A stretch of 64,000 nucleotides of DNA from Whitmania pigra (taxonomy: Eukaryota > Annelida > Clitellata > Hirudinida > Haemopidae), in assembly GCA_021613335.1 (NCBI GenBank), contig JAJTWR010000293.1, forward strand, positions 62,501-126,500. The letters run 5' to 3'. The translations under genes and the position numbers were made by a program. Shown in pieces: positions 1 to 14,293 of this stretch. The notes under the pieces are model-generated. The model did no database searches and was not told where the DNA came from. It saw nothing but the letters and a program-made list of their open reading frames with translations. Within the stretch, counting starts at the first letter, position 1. Each line of letters begins with the position of its first letter.

Positions 1-1064
1 TAAAAAATTTTTAAAATATATAAAATCTATAAATACATGAAATTTAAAAAGGTAAAAAACATGTAAATTAAGGAAAAGAGATGGAACATGGGAACAAATT
101 GGAATCAAAAATTGAAAACTTTATTAAGACTAAAATTTTTATTTGTCTATATGAATAATTTATAGATAATATTCACAAGTAATTCATACGAAATTTTTAA
201 AGCACTTGATTATTTATTTGTAAACAGTTTTTAATTTTAATTTTAATATTTTTTTCTATAAATTTGATTATTTTTTAAAATTAATATTTAAATATTTTAT
301 AAAATTTTTAATTTTTTTAATTATTTTTTTTAATTCTTATAAAACTATTTTTTAAATTTTAATCATTTCCATTCTCTCCTCCTAACTCAACAATGTTCGA
401 CTGTTTGATCAATGACTAGCATTCACAGTTTTTAAGCGGGATTATTTTCGACCTAAAAATTAGCGGACTAATGAAAAGTTCTGACAAATTTCGCCGCAAA
501 AACAAATCTTTGTTTGCGTTGCCATGGGAAATTAGGACGCCATGTTGTGCCTTTCAAACAGCATCCGTCATTGTTTGCTTGACGTTCTGGGAAAAATTAG
601 AGTCATGGAAGCTGTCGAAGTTCAGTTGAATCTTGGCAAAAAGGGCAAACGAGTGAAAATGGCTGAATCCAATTATTTCTTGAGAACTGGCATTTGAAAC
701 CAGAAATTGGAAACTAGATATTGAAACTAATTTAAGGTCTACCAATAGAATATAGAATCCTTAACCTGCCCCTGGTTGTGAAGGTTGAATTTAGTTTACT
801 TTTCGGTATATTTCATCCATCTTTTTTCAGGTATCTAATTATTTCATCTTCTTGCAACAACCGCAACTTCAGCACAATAACGAAATAATTATTCATATTT
901 CACTTCAAGAAATGTTTTTTAGAAAAGTTAGACCTTATTCACATATTTTTTACTGGAAATTATATTAAAACCATTTAAGATACTGCCATCAAATATATAT
1001 CATATTTTATACTTATTTTTATTTGATTTAATTTTTTAAAATTTTATTTTATTTAAAATTACAG
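1..1064 (+). other. Intron of the GPCR gene (AT-rich)
   Basis: AT-rich sequence with no convincing coding signal. It ends in a run of T/A followed by the acceptor AG at 1063-1064, directly before the receptor exon. It is therefore read as the intron upstream of that exon; the exons for the N-terminus through transmembrane helix 3 must lie to the left of the window. A 63-codon minus-strand frame at 554-745 has no recognisable features. Confidence 0.6.
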
Positions 1065-3306
1065 ATTATGGGTGGTGGCACGACTTCTAGCAGTGTGGCT
1101 GATTTCCTTCAGCATAGCAAGTCCTCTCATCATTCTTGGATTACTGAGGCCTCACGAAGTCTTGCCAAACGGAAGATGTGCCATTTCCAATCCGACCTTC
1201 ATGATTTATGGATCGTTGGCGGCTTTCTTCGGCCCCCTGACAGGTATGCTCGTGGCCCTGACTCTAACTGTTCGACTCCTAAACAAGCAAGCAGAAAAGT
1301 TAGGTCTCTGCCGCATGAGTTCCAGATCAAAGTACAGATTCAATCAGAGTCGGTGGAGGGAAAGAGCTTCTCAAAGAGAGGAATCCGTCGTCAGAAACAA
1401 ACCGCTAAAAACGGAAACTACGATGGCAAAAGACGAAAAGTCGATTACGGCGATAAATTCGTTCAAGTTTAAGGCTCAACTTTCTTCAGGGGAACGTCTG
1501 AAGACGAATCTCAGAAAGTTAAAGGATCTCGATAACACTGCCAGTGAGGACATAAGTTCAAGCAAGGACAATTTGTTGGCAGAAGAGAGCAAGCAGAACT
1601 CGGGAGCGAAGAGGTCGAATTCTCCAGAGGAATCTCAGATTCTTGTCGAACCCGAGATGGATAGGAAATCTTTTCATTCAGTTCCTTTTCTATCGTTTTC
1701 TATCTCCAAAGAGGTTCAAACGTCAAGGGAAGCGAAGACAACGACTGAAAGACCTGTCATGAACAATGAAAGCGATAAATTCTTTAAGTCGCCGTCACTA
1801 GAGAGCTACAAAATCCTCAGCAAGAAAACTCAAGGTTCCTACAAATTATCGAACATCCGAAGTTCTCTTTCCTTTGTCGACACCAACGTGACCGTCCAGA
1901 GCCTAAGGAAATCGCTTGAAAAAAGCCAATTGTCGATGACCTTCAACAAATACAAACAGATATTTCCGTCAGGAAAAGGTAAAGTGTCCATCAGAGCCAG
2001 CCTCCTGAACGTTTACAGTGGCCAGAAGCTTCATCATCCTAATCATCAGCATCACCACTACAAGTCCTTGCTCCGTTCAAAGACTTTTCCAACCTCAGAA
2101 CCTGGTGAATCCAGTTCTCCCAGTGATCATCACCAGCATGTAGACTCTTCCCAAACGAATCAAGCGAGTTATATGGCCGAAGAGCCCAGGCGTGCAATAA
2201 AGCATTTTAAATCGTCCGAGCTTCCCAGTCAAACGGAGTTATTCAGGAAGGCGTCGAAAGCTGAGCCACCTCGGGTTCTCAAATCCGCCACAATGGCCGA
2301 CATTGGGACGAAATCCTTGTTTATTTGCTCGGCAGGAGAGGTCGATTGCGGGAAAACAATCCAATCGCACACGACGAAGGCGAGGCGAGCGTCAGCTTTG
2401 ATGGCGAAAGTGGAGCGTAACGAGATTTTATCGACCAAACCTGCACGAATTCAAACCTCTAATGGCTCGGAATGCATCAACAACAAAGCTTCAAATAACT
2501 TCAAAATGTCCCTTTCACGGCCCGCTAAGGGACAAATTAAAACAGAGAACACTGTTGACAACGGGTTAGCAAAAGACGATTCCCAAGCTACTTCGGCGAC
2601 AACTAATGCAGTCGAAACTTCTTCGAGCGGACAGCGATTCAAGCAATTGGTGAGAAAACATGGTACGGCATTTCTCATCGCAGGAATGATGAGAAACAAG
2701 AGAGAGGCCAAACAGGTTCAGTCCGTCAAAACAGAAAGAAAAGCCGTCAAGACTTTAACGACTATGTTTGTTTTGTTCTTTGTGAGCTGGGCTCCTTTCT
2801 TTACTGCTAATGTGGTCATTGCGCTATCGATTTCAACAACCTCGTCAAACAGCTCACCAGATTCAATTTACCATCCTCCCTATAAAGTTTCGACTGATTT
2901 CCCGCAAGAACTAAACGAAAGAATCGAAGTCCACATCGCCGATCGAATAGATACCCACCAGGATGATTCTTCCACCGCTGTCAGTCCAGAATTATTTCGC
3001 TTCTTCCTCTGGCTGGGTTACCTGTCGAGTACTATAAATCCGCTCGTTTATACCGTCTTTAACAGAACCTTCAGAGAAACTTTCAGTCGATTGTTGACTT
3101 GCAGAATCAATTGGTTCAGACTCTGCGGTTGTCGGAAATTACTGAACAGATTGAGACCAAACAGGCACGTACCGGACAACTTAGCCTGTCAGTCCTGGCC
3201 AAACATTGCTCTCGGATACGTTGAAAGAGACAAAATCCAGAGAGCTGAGGGCATTCGTCCAAGGACTCTGGCGCGAAGCAGGTCGAAGAAGTCCAATCAC
3301 AAATGA
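1065..3306 (+). CDS. 5-HT2-like biogenic amine GPCR, last coding exon (TM4 to C-terminus)
   Basis: Final exon of a class A G-protein-coupled receptor, a plasma-membrane receptor for an amine such as serotonin. The exon starts after the acceptor AG at 1063-1064. There is no genuine start codon here, so TM1-TM3 and the DRY motif are upstream of the window. Reading from 1072, TM4 and an ECL2 cysteine (NGRCAIS) come first, then TM5 with the stretch YGSLAAFFGPL, very like the 5-HT2 FGSLAAFF motif. TM6 carries FVSWAPFF at about codons 573-580. TM7 carries WLGYLSSTINPLVY, matching the 5-HT2 pattern WIGYVSSGVNPLVY, followed by FNRTFRETF and a cysteine-rich tail (LTCR, LCGC) that could be palmitoylated. 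Between TM5 and TM6 lies a loop of roughly 480 residues, rich in Ser, Lys and Gln and with a His-rich patch, far longer than usual. The stop is at 3304-3306. GPCR identity is firm; 5-HT2-like is a motif-based assignment. Confidence 0.88.
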
Positions 3307-5600
3307 CCACCAACTCTCACTCGCTGTCCAGCTAATTAACTCAAAACCTGCAGTATTTCGAACCTGAGATTTTGTATTGTGTGTGCGTCCAAGGAAAGAC
3401 ACGCGCGAATGATTCCTCGTCATGATTCTTGTGATATTGATTCTCTTGTCTCCATATCGTGGATAGATGTCGTTTCCTGTTGTTGAGAGCGAATCGCGTA
3501 TATTTTTCTGATCGTAATGTACATAAGTGTCTGCTTTCAAATGAGACCCTAAAACGTGTATTAATTAATTAGTAGCCGCACCGCTGTACTAAAAATGCAA
3601 GTCCCATTAAATCAATATTGAACAAAACAAATCCGGTTACAAGATATTATTACAGAGGTAACATCCAGTGTCTTTACATCCGGCATCTGCCAAAATTGAT
3701 TAACAGCATGTTTCTACAGACTATGGAGTCCTGTTTTAAAATCGGGGTAACCTTCATGTCCGATGTCGATATGACGATATATTTTAATGCTGTTCAAACT
3801 TTTAAAAAAGCAATTCAAATCATCCGTAGAGTTCTCTTTCTTTTTGTGAATTAAATTCCCTTACATCTGGTTCAATTTATCCCTGCACTCTCGAAAATTT
3901 AAGTGGAAATGAAATTAAAACGCCGAAACTTATTCCTCCAACATAATTAAGAATTCGTTTTTATTTTTTATATTTTACATCATCCTACCTGGCGTATTGA
4001 TCAAACTCAGTGGAAATAAAATCGTCATGCTCCTTCCAGCTTTTTTTATTCAGAATCTCTGTTTTTGTTTCGTTAAGTAAATGCATTAATTCAGAAGCAG
4101 TCCAAAACCTACCGCACACGTAGTGCTCATTAATAGCGCAAATAAGCTTTAAAATTTCCTGTTTACCTTGGTTTGCAAATGCTTTCAACGTGAAAACATC
4201 AATTTAAGTTATCATAAAAGCACATGAAAATTTGACTTGGAAGGATCTGCTTTCAGTCCGTGCAAAAAACGCCGCGGTTTGAAAATCCAGTGGTTGTGTT
4301 GGTAACAATGATTTGTCATTTTAGTTACAGGTCATAATCTGAGGAAAAGCCAACGATTACTGAATTATTCCAAAAATGATAGCAACATTGCTATAAGAAA
4401 TTAGATTATTCTATTCTATCAACACGAGCCTCGAAAATGAGAAGGGTTCCTGCTTCAATATTTGGTAGCCAATTCAGGATACTGAAATTATCAACTTATT
4501 TAGACAAACACTATGATTTACTCCCGTCCGTCGACGTCAAAAGCAATAAATGAAATCTTTTCACTGTTTATACAACAACATTTTTTGTCTTCAGTGTTTT
4601 GACGCCTTTAAGGTTAACGATAAAATGCTAAGTTGAAGTAGGTTATTGGCATATATTTCATTATTTAAAAAATGATTTCAACGAATTTTTAATGTGACAT
4701 AGATTGTTAAGACTCATAGGCGTAGCCATGGCCGTTGGGTCAAGCTCTCCCCATCACTCTTCCAATCCGCCTTTGGTGCGACCCTTCACCTTTTTTGAGG
4801 ACATCTGCATTTTTGTAGAAAAAATATTTTGTATAAATTGATTTTAATAGATAAGTAATTTTGTCGTTCTAAGGAAAAATCCGATTTTAGCCGATCTGTA
4901 AAATTTGTAACAAATAATAAATTTTTATGGTTGTTGATTGATTTAGTTCTATCCATCATATGATAATTATGACGAAAATGTATTAATTTGAGGCACGTCT
5001 TTTTTGAACTTGTTCAAAGTTTTTGCAAATTGCTGTAAATGCAAATAAAAGAATATTGAAATATTCCGCATAAGCAATTACCCTTTTTGCCCTGACCTCA
5101 TTGTTCCGCTTTTGAAGGAATCCACCCCGCCATTTGGACGTCTTTTATGAATTAACCCTAAGTGTATTTAGTTTGAAATAAAAATTTAAAATTTTAATAA
5201 AAATAATTATTAAAATAGCCACTAATACATCAGTACTGCAGTTTACTGTTGTGATACTCATAAAAAAAATTGACCTCTATCTCCACTGATAAGACTTACA
5301 TAAATATTACAAAATTTTTATAAAAAAAACACAATTTAATTTTGTTCATCAAGAATTTTGTGATACTTCATTAAAATGTCTTTTGGATAATTTTACGACA
5401 CCACAATGTAAACATATGCTGGGGGCGTTCGGTCCACATTCGGGCGCACAATAATATTAATACCATTTCTCACCGGATTAGACAATAACTTGCTTTCAGT
5501 TGTGACATTTGAATTAAAGACACGACTGATACATGGAGTATCTGTAGTAATTAAGCCCTAGTAACACCAGTTACTCAGAAGAGCCATTTTTAGAGGCAAA
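3307..5600. other. Intergenic region between GPCR and SNX14
   Basis: Holds the presumed 3' UTR of the receptor, with an ATTAAA-type signal near 3605, then AT-rich sequence. Short open frames at 3618-3854 (+) and 3985-4188 (-) show no known motif or splice context. The tract near 4,720-4,800 and 5,080-5,150 is more GC-rich and could be old repeat sequence. No gene is supported. Confidence 0.5.
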
Positions 5601-8600
5601 ATGAATGCTATCCAAGCGGGCGAGATATTAGCAGAACTTAAACATTTATTTCTTTCATGGAGGTTAAGGAGTCCACTGATGTTCCACTGCGCGACTGCCA
5701 TACTGCTTGTATTTTTTCTAGCTTTTCGGTGGGCAAGATTAAGTGTAATGTAATGCCATCTTTAATGAAGAGATTTAGAACGCTTAAATTTATTTCAGCC
5801 TTTCAGTAACCATTCCAATAGTAATTTTCTTCATTGGAGGATTTGCACTGGGTCTCCTTTTGCTCAGGTATCTGTCAATCTATCACATCCATTATTCTAA
5901 ATAACATCCTTTGTTGATGTTTGTTGTTTTTGTCGTATTTATATTACTTATGTTAAATTAATGTGATGGTTTATTTCAGTCCAGACTCATTATTTCCAAA
6001 TCTTTTGTGGATCTACAATAGGACAAAGGTATTGGAACATTCTTTTCTTTTTTAGAAATTTTTGGCACATTTGATTATTTCTTAATTATGCTTTTGTGAA
6101 ATTCAAATTTGTATCACAGAAAATTGAAAAAGAAGAAAAAATAAATTCATGCCATGTTTGTGGTAAAGAAGGATGTGGAAGGCACAGGTCAGAAATGATA
6201 ATGTAATCGTTAACATAATAAAATCACATTTTGCAATTTGTTCTGCACTGGCATAATAATTCAAGGAATATTTATTTTATTCTATTATCAAATGAATTTA
6301 GTATTCATGTTAGTTATCAAGTTTGTTTACATTTATTGGCAAATTTGTTGCTTGTATGTATTTATTATTGTTTTGTTTGTATTTTTGTGAAGCAAATTTG
6401 TTGTTTGTATGTATTTATAATTGTTTTGTTTTCAGATTGGAACTGAATGTCAAATCTCTCCAGCCATGGATTGATATGGAGGTTCCTGAGAAGGTCAATG
6501 ATGCACTTGAAGAGGTAAATTATTATTATTATTATTATTATTATTATAATTGATATTATTATTGGTAGTGGTGATAATGATGAAGATGGTGATGACGATG
6601 TGTGATGAAAATTGATGATGAGACAATCTCGTTGACTGTGGACAAGACTTAGTTAATGATGATGATGATGTTTAAAATTTAATGCATCCATAGTGACAAT
6701 GATTAAATTTGATTATGCCTGTGGTGATGATGATGATGATGATGATTGCAATTCGATTCTCTTGCAGTTCTTCAATATTGTCTTCAGGGAGTACATCCAC
6801 AGTTGGTACAAGTGAGTTGATGACGGGCTGCTTGTTGCTGTAGAACGATGAAGTTTTTAACGAATAAAAATCTTAGTGCACTTCTGCTTAAAATTAGCTT
6901 CGTTTCTTTCAGTTACTTGTTGGCATTCATTACTGCATTTAATTAATTGTTTTGTTACTTATTTTAGAAAGTATTTATTATTATTTGAAGTTTTCCATGT
7001 TTATCTAGTTTATGTATTAATTGTTGAATTATTTATTAATCATCACATGAATGTTTTAGAATATCTTTATGATTATTTTACATTCATTATGTTTTACCAA
7101 TGTATGTTAATCATTTAATTGTAATTTGTTAATCCTCTCATGAATATTTATCTTTTGTATCAGTGATCTCAGTGCAGATGAGTCATTCATAGATGAGATG
7201 AAGGTCAGCATCAGATTTGCTGTTTCAGTTATTTACGGGAGGCTGAGGAAGGTGAGGTCATCACGATCACCATCATCATCATAATCATCATCATATTAGC
7301 TATCATCACTATATGAGGAAGGTGACGTCATCATCATCATCATGTTAGTTATCATCTCTATCATCGTTGGGATAAATGATCCAATGGATCCAACCAACCT
7401 TCCAGGTCGACATTCCAAGTTTCATTTCCAACAAAATCCTCGAGCTCTCCGTCAAGCACCTGCACATCTGCCTGAAAGTCATTAGGAACCGTGAGCACAT
7501 TTTTATTTTGATGATATTGATAATAATAATTATTATCTCTGTTGCGTTATTAGTATCAGCGATTGATTTTATCTTGATGCATTGCTCTTATATATGATGA
7601 ATTATTTTTATCTTCAGTGCATTATTTTTAACTTGAATTCATTGTTATTGTTATCTCCAATGCATTATTATTACATCTAATGCACCCAATGTTTGAATTC
7701 AACCCTCTCAGATGCTTTAAAATCATTTTCATCATCTACAACAGAAGAAACTTCCTCGAGCAGAACAACCATTCCAGCAGATGGTAAATTTCCATCTTCG
7801 GACGTCAATCCGTCAGAGGGGATGTCACCCGAAGATGATGTCGCGATGACGGCATCGCAAATACTGCAGCAACAATCGGTTTGTTTGGATTCGGATCGAT
7901 GTCGTCGATTTCATGCGGCTGAATTCAGTTTTTATTTTTCATTTTAATCTTGCTGATATTTTTTGTTCCAACAAAAAAACAAATGTAATTTGAAATGTCG
8001 CTAACTTTCCTGCCCGATGTCGTGTCCAGAAAACCTCGAAGCTCCCGAAGAACCTTTCCAAGATGATCCAAAATCGGAGCAGAGTTCCTCGCAGTTGTGT
8101 TTTGAAAAAAGTTCGTTTACGTTTCCCACCAGTTCTAGGTCTTGGGCCGTTGCAATCGGTTGCCAGTAGCAACAGTAGCTTAATAACTTCACGTTTGAAC
8201 CACAGAATATGAATTCTCCATTAAAGCTATCAATGGCTTTTATTTGGGATGAAATTACTTTTGCTTCGATTTATTTTGGATGAATTCATTTTGTAGGATG
8301 AATTAGATGTAACAGTAAATTATTTGATAGTTAATAGAGATCGTAAGTGATTTCGTCTTTAACAAACAGAATGGGTTCTCTGGCTGTTGCTTCAGAACCA
8401 GTCAGTCACTCTTAAAACCACCACCACCATTCATCATTACCATCCACACAATCATCGTAATCACCATTATAATCGTAATCATTCCAGTCGGCATCAGGCG
8501 ACCTGTCGAGTCCAACCAACGACCTGGAACAGCTGATCCTTGAGTCTTACGGCCACCATCTCCACTGTGCTGCCAGAACAAGGAGGTCTGAGTTGGATTA

Positions 8601-11600
8601 TTTGAAGCAGGTTGTCGACAAACTTTTCCTGCACGTCGTTCCACCTGCCAATCTCAAGTCGAGGTTCGTGGGAAAATGTTGATCATGCCTCAGTCATGAA
8701 CTGTTAAGATGGTTTGATAGTTTGTCAGCGCGGTTTTGAATTGAGTGCATTTATTTGTTTGGTTCAATATGATGAAGGTGAGAATAATAATAATAATAAA
8801 AATAATAATAACAACAATAATAATTTCATCAAGTTGATGGTAACTGAAATGATATTAATTCAAATTAAATTACAATTTTATATAAAATTCTGTATGTCAA
8901 CATTTCCAAATAAATGTTTTTGAATTGACAGGAGTTTCACAGCCTTCATGAAGGAGTTGGTAACGGGAGCCATATTGCTGCCAGCGATGGATGTCATAGG
9001 AGATCCAGTCAGTGACATGTGACAGTCTTGCATTTAAATATTGATGAGCCAATGATAATATATATTTAACCAATTATAATGATGATGTTTATGATATCAA
9101 TGCCTTATTATATCATAATTATAATGATATTCAACAGGATATAATCAACAATCTACTCATTCTCTATTTTGACAGGTCACCTGTGAGTTTGTCTCAGTTA
9201 TTTAGCGAGTTAATTGATGGATTGGTTCATTAAATTAAGTTAATTAATTAATTAATCTTTATTAGTTGAGGTTTTTTTTAAAGCTTGAAGAATGCAAAGA
9301 CCCAGCTTCCCCTAAGGTTTCAATTCTTCAGGGTTTCTCGCAAAGGTCACCTTCCTTTCAGAATCAGAGGGTTTGTTGTTGTTATGAGTCGTTATGATCA
9401 TTGTCATTGCATTATCAGCTTTAATGATTATGGAAATATTATTAACTATTAAGCATAGTTACCTATAATTAGTTATTAATCAACATTAACTAGAGAAGCG
9501 CTATTGCTTGTGCTAGAAACGAGGCAACCTTTCTTAATTGCAATATTATTATTATTATTATTATTATCATCATCATCATTATTATTATTATTATTATATC
9601 TGTTAAGTATTAAATAAATTTCAGAACCTCCAGCTGAAACTGTCGGCAGTTCTCTCGGATCCTGATTTGTTGTTTGCCTTCATGCAGTTCATGAAGGCAG
9701 AAGCATCTGTCAATGTACTCCAGTTCTACCTTTTCATTGGTCAGACATTTGGTTATGTTGAATTGGCTATAATAATGTTCAATAATTGGCCTTTTGTATT
9801 TTATATGAATGAAGCAATATTATAATGGATGTGTTTTTACCTTTAAACAGTTACTTGATAATACATTACAATAGTACTTGTTTTCAATTTACTACATTAG
9901 CGATGCATTATGGTATTATATTAATTTAAGATGAACTATTCTAAGACTTTCACTATTATCCTTAATACCTTTTTTTTAACCCATAAGAGGAGTTCAACCG
10001 AAAGGTCCTGACCCCCGAGTTGACCCCGGAAAAATTGGAAGAACTTCATCGAGAACTCCAGGAGAACAGATGCTATTTCGATCCTCAGAATCCGGACTGC
10101 ATTCGCTTTGATTCCGACATCACCTCACAGATCACAGAAAGTATGTGAGACTGCTTTCCAGTGGTGTGTAGATTTTCCGTGCTGGCTATTTTTAGTTGCG
10201 GACATTTTTAAGAGTTAATAAAATATAATTTTGAAAATAATTATTACTAAATTGTTATTTGAAAGTCTGCGAGGGACCACCTGAGGGGATAATTAAACTT
10301 CAGACAACAACGCCATTGTTCAGGTGAGCAATCCTTTAATAACTAGGTTATTGTTATTAATAAAACATTATTGTAATAATGTTAATAATAATTGATATGA
10401 TTAAAATTAAGTTGTTAAGAATAATAAATGATATATGTGGCTTAATTGATCTGAGATTACATCACTGAAGCCATCATCATCAGGGACTTATTGTTTCATT
10501 ATCTCTTAATCTAATTTTATTCATTTGACTATTTATTTAATTAGAAACTAATTATAATTAATTGATTAATGATAAATTGATTGGAACTGCTTGATTAATT
10601 ATAAACTAATTACAATTGTTCAAAATGTAATTAACTAATTACAAATTAATTACAGAGCCTACGAACAGGCCTATGATCTCCTCGAGCACAATTTCCTTCC
10701 CCTTTTTCATCAGAGTGACATTGTGAGTCTTTAGTTATTAATAAGCTTACTAATGCAATCATTAATTAATTTACAAATATTCAATAACATTATCAGTGGA
10801 TGTTAGATTAATGTTCGTTGTTTCAAGTTGCTAAAGCAGCCTCGTTACAATTATATCATTAATTATCATTAAATGACATAAATATCATTTCCGATGTCAT
10901 TGTTGTTGTTGTTGTTACCTTCAGTATTACACCATGCTCTGTGGAGAGAGGGTGCCCTCCAAGCTCAACAGGAGCAACTCCAGGCTTGTTAACATTAATT
11001 ATTATTATTATTATTATTATTATTGGCACATTAATTTATGTTTAATAACCAGTTACATGCAATTAATAGTTTAGCATGTTAAATAATATTATAATTGATA
11101 ACTAACCCCTTCAGAATGGCCAAGAGAGGATCAACAGTGGACTCGCTGGCTCGACTGAGCAGCAAGTTGAAGTGCGTCTTCAAGAGCAGTGCAGGTCGGT
11201 TCTTCACGGCGATGGTGTTTATCCATTATTAGTCTTAATTTCTTAATTGGTGATGATGACAGTAATAACAATCTAACAACATCATCAACAATACTACTAC
11301 TACTACTAATAATAATAATAATGATTATAATAATAAAATAGTGATAGGTATTTTATTTAATTTCTATCTAATAACATGATGATTTAGAATGAATAGTAAT
11401 AATTTACATTTAAACAATCATGTAAGACTGTCAACATCTTTTTGTAAAATGATATCAATTTTTCAACTGCAGTTGATGGGCGACCCATTTGTGATGACGA
11501 CGATGATGAAGTGGAACAAGTCGGAGATCCCCTCATGGTGGGGCTCATTAATATTCATGAATATTGATTATTATATAAATTGTAGTATAATTGATAACTA

Positions 11601-13036
11601 ATTAATATTTATGACTCATGATTACTTTATCAATTGGAATTTTAAATATTAACTAATTAATATTCACGGCTATTGATTAGTTTATCAAGTGTACTTATTA
11701 TGTAATTATTTTGTTTTAACTAGTTGATATTTAACTTTCTTCACATAAATAAGTTTGATTTTGAGTTTGTGTGTTTCACAGAATGAGGAGTTTTTTCTGC
11801 AAGCACCAACTGAAGGCTTGAATCGTCAGGTAGCAACCTAATATTACAAATATTTAATTCACGTCACCTTCTCAATCATTAATAAATTATTAACTAACAC
11901 AATTTTAAACTGATTTCCAGCATCACCTATTTATTCATCTACTCATAATGTCTTTAAAAAATCACTTCAGCCCGAAAGTCCCGTGAACTTGGGAGGTGAG
12001 GAGTCGTCTTATCTCTTGACGGGGAATGGCGGTTCAGACTCGCAGGAAGAGAACCCCCTGAGGGACTTGAGTTTGTGGGTGGTCAGCATCCCCTCCATCC
12101 TCACCAAGGTTGACCCGATGGACCCCAACAATCCCAAGAAGTATTTTTATGTCTTCAAAGTCGAAATCAAGCGTCTGTCAGAGGAGAAGGAAAACAATGG
12201 TTAGGATTTGAATTTGTGAAATCTTTATTAATTTATTATTAATTAATTAATTGGTTATTACTTAATTAGATACTTTTGAGCCTGAGGAATGGTCGATAGA
12301 AAGGTCAGAACCATTGTATTTTTGTGTTTTATAGATATTGTCATTTTGTTTTATTGTAATTATTATTAATTAATAAAATTATTTTTAATATCATCGATAT
12401 CGTTAAGTATTATTAACATTACCATAAGAAATATTATCATTTATAATCTTGTTTTCACGAGCCTCCGATTTCATTTTAAACATTTCCTTTGAAAACGTGT
12501 CTCCTTTGTTTGCAGAAGATATCACGAGTTTTACGTGCTGGAGACCAAGCTTAGAGAATTTCATGGTCAGTTAATTGTTGCGATATTTGTTTATTTTTGG
12601 AACTTTTAGGATAATATTTAGGATGATTTACTCTATTTACTGATTTATTTATTTAGTTTAGTGGTTAATTGTTGCAATATTTGTTTATTTTTGGAACTCT
12701 TAGGATGGTATTCTATTTACTGAGGTTATTTATTCAGTTAAGTGGGATTTTTTGTATATTAATTAAATAATCACTTAAATTTATGGTTATAGAATAACAG
12801 CTGCTTCATTAGCATCCAATTACTGAATACAAACAACAACCTTAGACTTCATTTAAGAATTTGTTAAGTAAGTTTTTAAGATTCAATTGATTCACTTGGC
12901 ATTGTCCAGGAGAATTTGAGGATGCACAGTTGCCACCCAAGAAGACTTTTGTTCCAAAAGCGAAAACATTTTTTGAAACCCTGAGGCCAAACTTCGAATC
13001 ATTCCTGAGGGTGTGATGATTTTCAATAATTTGATG

Positions 13037-13103
<67 letters not shown>

Positions 13104-14261
13104 TACTACTATTACTATTATTATTATTATTATTGCATTTGTGTAAGGATGAAACAGTTATTTTGATTAATGTTGAATAAATGTTTAATGCATTTTATTT
13201 ATTCATTACAATTTATCTGATCAGCCACAAATTTAATTAATTAACTACTCAGATCCTCCTGACAAAACCCAACCTAAAGGGCAGTCAATTGGTTCATAGC
13301 TTCTTAACGTCTGACCAGGAGTTCACAACCAGCTTCCTCGATGTTAATCTAGGTGATTGAACATGCTAATCAGAATTAACGTATTTATAATTTAATGCTT
13401 TGAAACGTCAGGCATGATTTTTAAAATGAGCAATTCGTCATTTAGTTATGATAAATATTATTATTGAAAATGATGTAAAGAATAATTGTAATTGTTTATT
13501 TATTAACAATAATCAATTAAATAATTTTTAAAAAAAGGCAAGAAGGTGAAGAGTGGTGCAATGAAGCTCGTTAAGGAGGTGGCTTGAATATTTGTATTAA
13601 TTTGATAGGCATTTGTTATTATTAGTATGTAATTACATTTAACTATCATAATTAATAATTTATTTTTAGTAACTATTTTTTATTAGTAATTTTATTATCT
13701 TGCTTACTAAGATTAATGAATTAATTGTTGATTATAAATTATTCATTAAGAGAGAATAATTCATTATTCATTAAATTATTACTTTTAAGAGAGGCCAGCA
13801 TCTGGAGCCTTTTTTGAAGTCATTCCTACAGTCAATCGAATACCAGAAGCCAAAAGCAGCGTATGATTTGCAATTGGATAAGCATTCCTTCTAATTGCAA
13901 AGAAATTAATTCGTTATAAACTAATTCATTTTGTGCTTGATACTCAGGAAGCCGAACGACAGAGACTCCGATACACTTTCCATCTCCAGTGAAAAGGTTT
14001 GAGCTGTGGTTGATGCTCTTTAATTTTTGTTTTAATTTAATTTATTTATTTAGACTTTATTTTATTAGACTTAGCAAAGGAAAAATTTTTATTTTATAAA
14101 TGTTTGAAATTTGACATTGTGATGATTTCTGTGCTGTAAAGATGACATATTAGTTGTTTTAAAGGTTATTGCTATAATAAATGTTAAATATTTTTTCTGT
14201 AATATTTTTTATTTACTATTATTTACTACTTTTACTTCACTAATATTATTATTGCTATTGT

Positions 14262-14293
<32 letters not shown>

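Noticed and set aside
3985..4188. Minus-strand 67-codon frame downstream of the GPCR
   Set aside because: No motif, no convincing splice partners, and of a length expected by chance.
8030..8158. Possible extra SNX14 exon encoding an acidic, Ser-rich stretch
   Set aside because: Splice sites are present, but including it puts the following exons out of frame; joining 7878 to 8488 directly keeps the phase through to the stop.
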